From contig PNNY01000003.1 of assembly GCA_013824485.1 (NCBI GenBank), positions 1 through 55,680 of the forward strand: a stretch of 55,680 nucleotides of DNA, in the 5' to 3' direction. This document shows, in pieces, positions 46,417 to 54,320 of the stretch (position 1 is its first letter; each line of letters begins with the position of its first letter). The translations under genes were made by a program, and so were the position numbers. Under the pieces are notes generated by a model. It was not told the DNA's origin, did no database searches, and saw only the letters and a program-made list of their open reading frames with translations. The stretch comes from Sideroxydans sp. (GTDB lineage Bacteria; Pseudomonadota; Gammaproteobacteria; Burkholderiales; Gallionellaceae).

Positions 46417-47368
46417 ATTCTCGCGGCATAGTGCTGCGCGAGAAGCCGCTACGGGAATAGCCGCTACGCGAGAACTGGCGCGAAGTGGAAAGGTTGTACG
46501 AGATGACTTTCTGCGTATTCATACTGAAACCGCGATACAAGTCGAGATCATCGTCAGATTCACGGATCGCCTTCGCAACGATGGCGAATGACTCGATGAA
46601 AGTCTCCCAAGTTTGGAAACGATGCTTGATGTCTTTTTCCAGTGCGCGTGAGATGAATTCGACCAATATTTTCGGCAAGTCTTTGCGATAGGTTTGGATT
46701 GGAATGATGGGGAAATTCAAGATGGCGATACGCGCATCGAACTGATTGTCTGCTTCGAAGGTGTATTTGCCGGTGAGCAAGCGATACAGCACCGCGCCCA
46801 AGGCATAGATGTCCGCACGCTGGTCCAAAGCCTCACCTTCCAATTGTTCAGGTGACATATACGCCAGGCTACCCGCCACCACCTCACCCATCTTGCTGGT
46901 CGGGATGGCACAGCCGAAGTCTGTCAGCTTGGCGATACCGTTCGGCATCAGGATGATGTTGCCAGGCTTCACGTCACGATGCACTACACCAAGCGATGCT
47001 GCGTATTGCAATGCCTCTGCCACTTGCTCGATGACTGACAGCACTTGCTCTAACGGTAGCAAGGTATCCTCTTGGTCATGTCTATCCAGAGGCTTCCCTT
47101 TGATGTATTCCATCACTAAGTACGCACCCGTTGGTTCTTTAAGATTGGCATCCAATACGTGCACGATGTTGCGGTGATGCATCTTGCTACCTAGTTCCAC
47201 CTCGGTGGTGAACATCGCTTTGTGCAACTCCGTCTGCGCAGTCTTGCGCAATTGTTTGAGCGCCACCGACGCATAGGATTTATCGCGCATCGCCAGATAG
47301 ACGTTCGAAGTTGCCCCTTCGCCAAGTTCGCGAACGATGGAGTATTGACCTATACGGAGTGGCGGCAT
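46415..47368 (-). CDS. Soluble eukaryotic-like Ser/Thr protein kinase
   Basis: Protein of 317 residues. Hanks kinase: glycine loop ELGEGATSNVYLA, catalytic GVVHRDVKPGNIILM, LTDFGCAIP, and SPEQLEGEALDQRADIYALG in place of APE. No transmembrane helix or extracellular PASTA domain, so cytoplasmic. The C-terminal tail has Ser/Arg-rich repeats (SRSGYSRSGFSRSTM), possibly an autophosphorylation region. Follows purU by 69 bp. Substrates unknown; no phosphatase is close. Confidence 0.9.
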   Translation of the reverse strand: MPPLRIGQYSIVRELGEGATSNVYLAMRDKSYASVALKQLRKTAQTELHKAMFTTEVELGSKMHHRNIVHVLDANLKEPTGAYLVMEYIKGKPLDRHDQEDTLLPLEQVLSVIEQVAEALQYAASLGVVHRDVKPGNIILMPNGIAKLTDFGCAIPTSKMGEVVAGSLAYMSPEQLEGEALDQRADIYALGAVLYRLLTGKYTFEADNQFDARIAILNFPIIPIQTYRKDLPKILVEFISRALEKDIKHRFQTWETFIESFAIVAKAIRESDDDLDLYRGFSMNTQKVISYNLSTSRQFSRSGYSRSGFSRSTMPRE

Positions 47369-47437
47369 GAAATGGAATGACTCACACGAGGAAGGCTCGT
47401 GTCATAGAGCGTGCCGAAACGAAATGGTTCGCTCAGA

Positions 47438-48292
47438 TCAACGGAAAACGATGGTCTTGTTGCCGCATACCAACACACGGTCTTCCACGTGATAGCGCAA
47501 ACCGCGCGACAGTACGGTCTTCTCGATGTCGCGTCCGTAGCGCACCAAGTCATCAGGTGTGTCGCCGTGGTCGATGCGCACGGTGTCTTGCTCGATGATG
47601 GGGCCTGCATCCAACTCATCCGTCACGTAATGGCAGGTCGCGCCGATGAGCTTCACACCGCGTTGATAGGCTTGGTGATAAGGTTTCGCTCCGACGAAAG
47701 AAGGCAGGAAGCTGTGGTGGATGTTGATGATACGTCCGGGGAAACGCTGGCACAGCGCAGGCGGGATGATCTGCATGAAGCGCGCGAGTACCATGCTGTC
47801 ACCGCGATGCTGCTCGAACAGCGCGGCGATCTTATCGAACGCAGCCGCCTTGTCCTTCATGTCCACATAGATGAACGGGATGCCGTGCCACTCGACGAAG
47901 CTGCGCAGATCTTCGTGGTTGGAGATGACGCACGGGATATCCACCTCCAGCTCGCCACTACGCCAACGATGCAACAGATCGTTCAAGCAATGATCTTGTT
48001 TGCTCACCAACACCACCAAGCGTTTCTTAATGCTCGAATCGGAGAGCTGCCAAGTCATGTCGAATTCTTTGGCGATATTCGTGAAGCGCTGCGCAAACTC
48101 TGCGGCACCGAAAGGCAATGAATCAGAGCGTATCTCTTGGCGCATGAAGAATCGCTGCGCCTCTTGCTCGGTGTGGTAACTCGCTTCGACGATGAAGCCG
48201 CCATGCTGCGCGATAAAGCCGGTAACGGCTGCAATGATGCCAGCGCGGTCAGGACAGGAGATGGTCAGGGTGTAATGGTGATTGCTTTGCAT
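47438..48292 (-). CDS. purU: Formyltetrahydrofolate deformylase
   Basis: Protein of 284 residues from the ATG at 48292, preceded by GAGGA. N-terminal ACT domain (YTLTISCPDRAGIIAAVTGF), then formyltransferase fold with VISNHEDLRSF, INIHHSFLPSFVGAKPY (catalytic His) and HYVTDELDAGPIIEQD. Releases formate from 10-formyltetrahydrofolate. A longer open frame upstream lacks homology and a ribosome site. Confidence 0.95.
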   Translation of the reverse strand: MQSNHHYTLTISCPDRAGIIAAVTGFIAQHGGFIVEASYHTEQEAQRFFMRQEIRSDSLPFGAAEFAQRFTNIAKEFDMTWQLSDSSIKKRLVVLVSKQDHCLNDLLHRWRSGELEVDIPCVISNHEDLRSFVEWHGIPFIYVDMKDKAAAFDKIAALFEQHRGDSMVLARFMQIIPPALCQRFPGRIINIHHSFLPSFVGAKPYHQAYQRGVKLIGATCHYVTDELDAGPIIEQDTVRIDHGDTPDDLVRYGRDIEKTVLSRGLRYHVEDRVLVCGNKTIVFR

Positions 48293-48394
48293 TGGCGTTT
48301 CCTCAAACAAGTCGCTTGATTTTACAGGATAACCCCGCGTGCCAATCCATTTGAAAAGCGATAAAATGTGTCCAATTGAATAAAGGTATTTGAA

Positions 48395-48763
48395 ATGGCT
48401 TCGATCTCGAACACAGCAGCGAATCTTTACAACTACACAGCACCCGTCACTGATCCGAGCTTGTTGAATGACAAGAAGACGAACAGCAATCTCAGCCCGT
48501 CTACTGTCGCGCAAGCCAAGCTCACTGCGGAAAGTACTATCGTTTCTATTGGTAACAAACAAAAGGAAGATCCGTTGACTTACAACGCGCTCGGCCTATT
48601 GGGTAACACCAATCAGAACAACATCACCCAGAATCCCGTCCTTCAAGTGCAAAGTGTGATTTCCGACACGCTCAATTCTTTGCGCTCAGATGCTGCATCG
48701 AAGATCCCGAACGACATCCTCGCTCAGCTCGATATTCCTGGCGTGACCAGTAATCGGGTTTAA
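48395..48763 (+). CDS. Small protein of unknown function
   Basis: Protein of 122 residues, rich in Asn, Thr and Ser (NLYNYTAPVTDPSLLNDKK, LGLLGNTNQNNITQNP). No signal peptide or membrane segment. Ribosome site weak (AAAGG ahead). Its 3' end overlaps the convergent murI stop by 4 nt. Such secreted-looking composition without a signal sometimes marks flagellar or type III-linked proteins, but I cannot assign it. Confidence 0.6.
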   Translation: MASISNTAANLYNYTAPVTDPSLLNDKKTNSNLSPSTVAQAKLTAESTIVSIGNKQKEDPLTYNALGLLGNTNQNNITQNPVLQVQSVISDTLNSLRSDAASKIPNDILAQLDIPGVTSNRV

Positions 48764-49563
48764 AGAAACTCCTGCGGCAGCTGCATTGCGCTGACCGCCT
48801 CTCCCCACAGACCTGAAATGATGCGCGATGCCTGCTCGGTATCACCGCTGGTGAAGAACTCGACTTCTGCTTTAACTGACGAACGATTTGCCAACTCGGT
48901 ATGGACGCGTCGTTGCACCTGTCGCGCCACCGCCTCACCAGTATCAACCAGCGTGATGTCCGCCCCCACCACTTCACGGATCAACGGCGCCAAGAATGCG
49001 TAATGGGTGCACCCAAGGATGATGGTATCTGCACCTTGAGCTAGCAAGGGCGCGGTGTAACGCTCGATCAACCTGCGCGTATCTGCCTCGGTCAAATGTC
49101 CGCGTTCGACTTGCTCGACCAACCCCGGGCATCCCTGTGTGACGATCTTCACGTGACCCGCATATTTTTCTAACAGCGCAGCAAAGCGGACGCTCTCTAA
49201 CGTGCCAACGGTTGCCAGCACACCGACCACGCCGCTCTTTGTCGCAGCGACTGCAGGTTTTACGGCTGGCTCCATGCCGATGATTGGGAACTTGTTATAT
49301 TTGACGCGCAATGCATGAGCAGCAGCAGCGGTGGCTGTGTTGCACGCGATGACGATGGCATCCGCGCCTTGTGAGAATAGGTACTTCGAGAGTGTCAGCG
49401 AACGCGCTTCGATGTAAGCAGGTGATTTGTCACCGTAGGGAACGTGACCTGAATCGGCAATGTAGATGAGGCGTTCGTTAGGAAGTATCTGGCGGATATG
49501 GTGCAGGACGGACAGACCGCCCACACCCGAATCGAAGACGCCGATGGCTCCCGAACGACTCAT
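48760..49563 (-). CDS. murI: Glutamate racemase
   Basis: Protein of 267 residues. GVFDSGVGGLSVLHHIRQIL at the N-terminus, first catalytic Cys in VIACNTATAAAAHAL, second in ILGCTHYAFLAPLI. Makes D-glutamate for peptidoglycan. 6 bp downstream of the ABC-F gene on the same strand. Confidence 0.97.
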   Translation of the reverse strand: MSRSGAIGVFDSGVGGLSVLHHIRQILPNERLIYIADSGHVPYGDKSPAYIEARSLTLSKYLFSQGADAIVIACNTATAAAAHALRVKYNKFPIIGMEPAVKPAVAATKSGVVGVLATVGTLESVRFAALLEKYAGHVKIVTQGCPGLVEQVERGHLTEADTRRLIERYTAPLLAQGADTIILGCTHYAFLAPLIREVVGADITLVDTGEAVARQVQRRVHTELANRSSVKAEVEFFTSGDTEQASRIISGLWGEAVSAMQLPQEFL

Positions 49564-49569
49564 CGTGAC

Positions 49570-51165
49570 TTATTCCACCGCTTGGTCACGCAGGAACTCT
49601 TCATACGTGCCGTGGTAATCGTTCACGCCCTTGGCCGATATCTCGATGATGCGTGTCGCCAATGAAGAGACGAACTCGCGGTCATGACTGACGAAGATGA
49701 GCGTGCCCTTGAACAGATCGAGCGCAGTGTTGAGCGATTCAATGGCTTCCATGTCCATGTGGTTGGTCGGCTCGTCCATCAGCAACACGTTGGGTTTCGC
49801 CAACATCAGCTTGCCGAACAACATGCGACCTTTCTCACCACCGGACAGCACTTTTACTTTCTTCTTCACATCGTCGCCAGAGAACAGTAAACGACCAAGG
49901 GTGCCGCGCACCACTTGATCGTCGTCGTGTGGACCGCGCCAGTTGGTCATCCATTCCATCATCTCGATGTTCTCGGCGAAATCCGCCGCATGGTCTTGGG
50001 CGTAGTAACCTAACTTGGCTTTTTCCGCCCACTTGATTGTGCCGTGATCGGGTGCGAGATCGCCTGCGAGGCAACGTAACAGCGTCGTCTTACCGATACC
50101 GTTTGGACCGATGATGGCGACCTTCTCACCCGCGTCGATACGGAAGTTGACGTTGGAGAACAACATCTTGTCGTAGCCCTTCGCCATCTTCTCCACTTCC
50201 ACGGCGACACGATGCAGCTTGTCGCGCTCGTCGTATTCGTAACGGATGAAAGGATACTGGCGGCTAGATGGTTTGATGTCTTCGATCTTGATCTTGTCGA
50301 TCTGGCGCGCACGAGATGTGGCTTGCTTGGCCTTAGAAGCGTTCGCCGAGAAACGTGCCACGAAGGCTTTCAGTTCAGCGACTTTCTCTTTAGCCTTGGT
50401 GTTGTCTGCTGACTGCTGCTCACGCGCTTGGGTGGAAGCCAACATGTAATCGTTGTAGTTGCCCGGGTAAACCGTGATCTTGCCGAAGTCCAAGTCGGCC
50501 ATGTGCGTACACACGCTGTTCAAGAAGTGACGGTCGTGCGAGATGATGACCATCGTGCTGTTGCGCGCATTGAGGATGTCTTCCAACCAGCGGATGGTGT
50601 TGATGTCCAAGTTGTTGGTCGGCTCGTCCAGCAACAGGATATCGGGATCAGAGAACAAAGCCTGCGCGAGCAACACGCGCAATTTGAAACCCGGCGCTAC
50701 TGCACTCATCGGGCCCGTATGCAAATTGATGTCGATACCCAGACCCAACAACAATTCGCCTGCCCGCGCTTCTGCGGTGTAACCATCGTATTCGGCAAAA
50801 GTCGCTTCCAGATCGGCAGCGCGCATGTAGTCTTCTTCAGACGCATCTGGGTTGGCGTAGATCGCATCGCGCTCGGACATGGCTTCCCACATCTCATCGT
50901 GCCCCATCAACACCACATCCAACACACGCTTATCTTCGTAAGCGAATTGGTCTTGGCGCAACTTACCGAGGCGCTCAGTCTTGTCGAGCATGACTTCGCC
51001 TGAGGATTGCTCTAGGTCGCGGCCAAGGATCTTCATGAAAGTGGATTTGCCGCAGCCGTTGGCGCCGATCAGACCGTAACGGTTGCCGTCACCGAACTTG
51101 ACGGAGACGTTCTCGAACAGGGGTTTCGCCCCGAACTGCATGGTGATATTAGCGGTAGATAACAT
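49570..51165 (-). CDS. ybiT: ABC-F family ATPase, YbiT-type
   Basis: Protein of 531 residues from the ATG at 51165. Two ABC domains with no membrane part: [10 protein letters not shown] and LDEPTNNLD in the first, [26 protein letters not shown] and MDEPTNHMD in the second. The first signature is degenerate ([16 protein letters not shown]), exactly the YbiT pattern. ABC-F proteins act on ribosomes. Possibly coupled to murI. Confidence 0.93.
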   Translation of the reverse strand: MLSTANITMQFGAKPLFENVSVKFGDGNRYGLIGANGCGKSTFMKILGRDLEQSSGEVMLDKTERLGKLRQDQFAYEDKRVLDVVLMGHDEMWEAMSERDAIYANPDASEEDYMRAADLEATFAEYDGYTAEARAGELLLGLGIDINLHTGPMSAVAPGFKLRVLLAQALFSDPDILLLDEPTNNLDINTIRWLEDILNARNSTMVIISHDRHFLNSVCTHMADLDFGKITVYPGNYNDYMLASTQAREQQSADNTKAKEKVAELKAFVARFSANASKAKQATSRARQIDKIKIEDIKPSSRQYPFIRYEYDERDKLHRVAVEVEKMAKGYDKMLFSNVNFRIDAGEKVAIIGPNGIGKTTLLRCLAGDLAPDHGTIKWAEKAKLGYYAQDHAADFAENIEMMEWMTNWRGPHDDDQVVRGTLGRLLFSGDDVKKKVKVLSGGEKGRMLFGKLMLAKPNVLLMDEPTNHMDMEAIESLNTALDLFKGTLIFVSHDREFVSSLATRIIEISAKGVNDYHGTYEEFLRDQAVE

Positions 51166-51322
51166 GATGTGCCTTACGAATACCGCCAAACCTACTGCGC
51201 TATTGATGCCCTACGTTGCGCGGTGCTCAAAATCCTCATGTATAAAAATACATTCCGGTTTCTGCGCGCCGTGCGCCTTGTCCATCAATTGCTCGCTACG
51301 GTTATGCGATATTCGGAAAAAT
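51166..51322 (-). other. Upstream region with no gene, palindrome-containing, AT-rich centre
   Basis: Between the ABC-F gene and the response-regulator terminator. It has a small palindrome ATGTAT-AAAA-ATACAT (51239-51254) and, on minus, GAGGATTTTGAGC and AGCGCAGTAGGTTTGGCGG stretches. It looks like a conserved intergenic or leader sequence, but I cannot name it. It also houses the promoter for ABC-F/murI, not located. Confidence 0.35.
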
Positions 51323-51355
51323 TAAAGGCGCGCATTCTACCACCGACCGCCTTTA
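51323..51355 (-). terminator. Terminator at the response-regulator 3' end
   Basis: Read on minus, TAAAGGCG and CGCCTTTA (51355-51348 and 51330-51323) form an 8-bp stem with a 17-base loop, followed by a T-rich run (ATTTTTCC). The stem begins inside the response-regulator stop codon. Confidence 0.65.
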
Positions 51356-52000
51356 GACTAACCCCATGTTCTTAGCCTGTAGCGCAGCCTCGGCACGTGA
51401 GGTGATGTTGAGTTTGCGATAGATGTTCTTCACATGATCGCTCACTGTATGTCGCGAGATACCGATCTCGACTCCGATATCGGCGATGCTGATTCCGCGC
51501 GCCAGATGGACCAGCACTTCTCGTTCGCGTGGCGAGAGCTGCGCATACTCTGCCTCAACCTCCGACGAGCCTGTCCGTTGCGCGACATAAAAATGGTCGA
51601 GCAAGCGACGAGCGATGGCGGGCGATAGCGGCGGATGCCCTTCACTGATGCCGCGCAGTTGCTTAACCAATTGCTCGGGAGCTTGGTCTTTGAGCAGATA
51701 GCCTTGGGCTCCCGCACGCAGGGCAGGGAATAGATGCGCATCGTCATCGAATATCGTCGCCACCACGATCATGCTAGCGGGAAAGCGCGAGGCCATCGCT
51801 TCTACAACCGTGGTGCCATCCCCATCAGGCAAGGAAAGATCGATCAAAGCGAGATCGAATTGGAACTGATTGATGATGCTCAGCGCTCCCGCGACACTGG
51901 ACTCGCAGCGTACCCGAACGCCGGGGTAGGCAGTCTGGGCTACCTCACGCAACATTTCTTGCGACTCTGGCATGTCTTCTAGGATGAGCGCGACTTTCAT
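51353..52000 (-). CDS. NarL/FixJ-type response regulator
   Basis: Protein of 215 residues. Receiver: LILEDMPESQ acidic pair, phospho-Asp in LALIDLSLPDGDG, Lys in YLLKDQAPEQ. LuxR-type HTH: LSPREREVLVHLARGISIAD, GISRHTVSDHVKNIYRKLNI. Partner of the upstream histidine kinase, whose stop overlaps its start (ATGA at 51997-52000). Target genes unknown; the divergent lipoprotein gene is the nearest candidate. Confidence 0.95.
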   Translation of the reverse strand: MKVALILEDMPESQEMLREVAQTAYPGVRVRCESSVAGALSIINQFQFDLALIDLSLPDGDGTTVVEAMASRFPASMIVVATIFDDDAHLFPALRAGAQGYLLKDQAPEQLVKQLRGISEGHPPLSPAIARRLLDHFYVAQRTGSSEVEAEYAQLSPREREVLVHLARGISIADIGVEIGISRHTVSDHVKNIYRKLNITSRAEAALQAKNMGLV

Positions 52001-54135
52001 GGAAAGGGGGTCGCAAGTGTCAATCGGACTTTGCCATCGCTAGATGAGATGTTAAGGTTGCCGCCCATCTCCTCCATGCGCCCACGTATGTTGCGCAATC
52101 CGTAACCATCTTGCCAAGTGAGCGGATCAGCGATGCTCCCATCGTTCTCCACTTCCACCTTCATTTGTGACACGCTTGCTTCGACCCCCACTTGAATAGT
52201 TCTGGGGGATGCATGCTTGAGGGCGTTGGTGATGACTTCTCGCATCACTGATTCCAACATGCCTTTCATACGCGGCGGCAGATCGACTTCGGGTATATCT
52301 TCCGATTGATTCCAATGCAACTGGCACTTTGCTACTTCGCAACGCGCATTTGCCTCAGCGCGCCAATCCGCTAGGGCATCTCGCAAGGGGATGGGTTGCG
52401 AATCCATCGCGGCGATGGAAGTGCGCAAGTCTTTCATCGCATCGCGCGCGATCTCGGCGTCGGGTGTGCCGCGCAGATGGTGAATGAGCTTCAACAAGCG
52501 TGCGCCGATGTTGTCGTGCAGATCACGCCCAATACGCAGCCGCTCTTGCGCCACCCCTTGTTCGTAGCTTGAGCGGCCACCCATCACCTGATGCAGCAGT
52601 TGGCTCAACGCCATCGCAAAATCTGCATCGCGCGTGGAGAACAAACGGATACCTCGGCCCGCATAGCGCAGGGTGTAGGACGGCAAAGTGGCAGATGCGG
52701 GCACTTGTAAGGCGAGGCCTTCTTCGAGCACACCTGCTTCTTTGATGTCAGCTTCCCCTTGCTTCATCTCCAAGGGATCGAAGACGCGCATCAAGAATGA
52801 TTCCCAGCGGAATTTTTGTTCGCTGTGCGAAGCAGTGAACGCGATCGCTGACAACTCCGGCAACAAAGACTCGAATTTGGGGTAATGTTTTTTGACGATG
52901 CGTTGCCACATCCATTGTCGAAGCGGAAAGTACAACCAGCCCGCGATCAACAAACTCACACCAAGCGAAGTCGCCTCAGTCAATCCAAAGTAAATGAGCA
53001 AGGCATCGAGTGCGATGACCGACAGCGCCCCCACCACCCACATGAATCCGCGATAGGCCCACTCATCCATGTCGAACAATTGATAGTGACGCAAACCTAG
53101 TGCGATGCCTATGTAGATGAGTAGGAAGTATCCGAACGCATACCCCTGTTTTGGCATATCGAACAAGCCAAGCACTTGCGAACCAACCGTAATAAAGATG
53201 AACAAACCGCTACCAACAAGGGTAGATAGCGTGAACCAGCGCAATGCGGCACGCTCTAGTGGCTGCCCCCGTGTCTTGCGCCATTGCACCACAGCGAAGA
53301 CGATAGCCAACAGCATCTCTACCGACACTGGCATACGTGATCCCCAGTCTTGATCTGGTGCCCAGCGCAACACATCTGCTGCCAACCAAAGCCCAAAGAT
53401 GGCGGGCAACCATAACAAATGGATGGGCCGCACCAGCTTGCGCGGGTAAGTCATGAAGATGGCTACCAAGGTGCAACCAAACATGAATGCGCCAAGATGA
53501 TTGAGTGACGCGAGCCAACGGATCGTCTCGCCCTGCATCGCCAATTCACGCGTGCTATAGATGGCAGCTGGAACAGTGAATAGGGGAAACGCCAAGCCTG
53601 AAAGCCAGAACATGCGCGCAGCCCAATCGTCTTTGCGTAACAAGAATATCCAGCTAGCGATTAAGAAGCCGATGAAACCAACGATCACTTGGAACCAAAA
53701 CACCATAGGCAGGCTGCTGAACGGGCGCTTCGTTGGTGTCACTGTCACTTGTTTTTCTACGCCCGAAGCATCGACCCAAACCAAGGTCACGCTCTTATCT
53801 CGCAACATAGCCTCGAAAGTCGACTGACGAGAAAAGAACTCAGCCATCTCTGGGTAGGTGTTGAAGAAGTCAGGCTCTTCGATAAGGTCAGAAACCAAAA
53901 CATCTTGCGCCACCCCTGTTGCAGAAACGAGACGCTTTACCTCAACCCCTTCAGGAATCTGTTGCACCAAAGCCTCTACGACATGAACGACACGCACCTT
54001 GTCATCCACCACCGCCATCTGCACACCTACCCAAGGTTGCTTCAGCGCGAACCAAACCGTACAGGCGATCAGTGCCACGCTAGCTAAGGCCAACGCTAAC
54101 AATGCATAAGTAGGTCTTTTGTATAAGGACAACAT
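51997..54135 (-). CDS. Large membrane histidine kinase (HPK7-like, with PDZ-like sensor)
   Basis: Protein of 712 residues from the ATG at 54135; upstream TTG and GTG are also in frame. Signal/first helix (about 8-30), a periplasmic part with PWVGVQMAVV that looks PDZ-like (about 35-125), then seven or eight membrane helices (about 150-410), a cytosolic linker, and a HisKA_3 kinase core: RIGRDLHDNIGARLLKLIHH (His), REVITNALKHA (N box), DGYGLRNIRGRMEEMGG (G box). Pairs with the NarL-type regulator. Ligand unknown. Confidence 0.9.
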   Translation of the reverse strand: MLSLYKRPTYALLALALASVALIACTVWFALKQPWVGVQMAVVDDKVRVVHVVEALVQQIPEGVEVKRLVSATGVAQDVLVSDLIEEPDFFNTYPEMAEFFSRQSTFEAMLRDKSVTLVWVDASGVEKQVTVTPTKRPFSSLPMVFWFQVIVGFIGFLIASWIFLLRKDDWAARMFWLSGLAFPLFTVPAAIYSTRELAMQGETIRWLASLNHLGAFMFGCTLVAIFMTYPRKLVRPIHLLWLPAIFGLWLAADVLRWAPDQDWGSRMPVSVEMLLAIVFAVVQWRKTRGQPLERAALRWFTLSTLVGSGLFIFITVGSQVLGLFDMPKQGYAFGYFLLIYIGIALGLRHYQLFDMDEWAYRGFMWVVGALSVIALDALLIYFGLTEATSLGVSLLIAGWLYFPLRQWMWQRIVKKHYPKFESLLPELSAIAFTASHSEQKFRWESFLMRVFDPLEMKQGEADIKEAGVLEEGLALQVPASATLPSYTLRYAGRGIRLFSTRDADFAMALSQLLHQVMGGRSSYEQGVAQERLRIGRDLHDNIGARLLKLIHHLRGTPDAEIARDAMKDLRTSIAAMDSQPIPLRDALADWRAEANARCEVAKCQLHWNQSEDIPEVDLPPRMKGMLESVMREVITNALKHASPRTIQVGVEASVSQMKVEVENDGSIADPLTWQDGYGLRNIRGRMEEMGGNLNISSSDGKVRLTLATPFP

Positions 54136-54320
54136 CACTCGATTACCCAAGGATTCAATGAGGAGACTTTAACAAATGCAGGCGTTAAAGCTACCCCCGC
54201 GTTCGCGGGATTGTTCAAAGCCCATCGCTCCATGAGAATTCATCTGCCTAGAAAAGCGTGCATTTCGACAATCACACCTTCTGCGCAAACTGATCGCTCA
54301 TTCAATCTTGGAGGCTGTAA

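Noticed and set aside
48293-48562. N-terminal extension of purU
   Set aside because: No homology; the ACT domain starts at the ATG at 48292, which has its own ribosome site.
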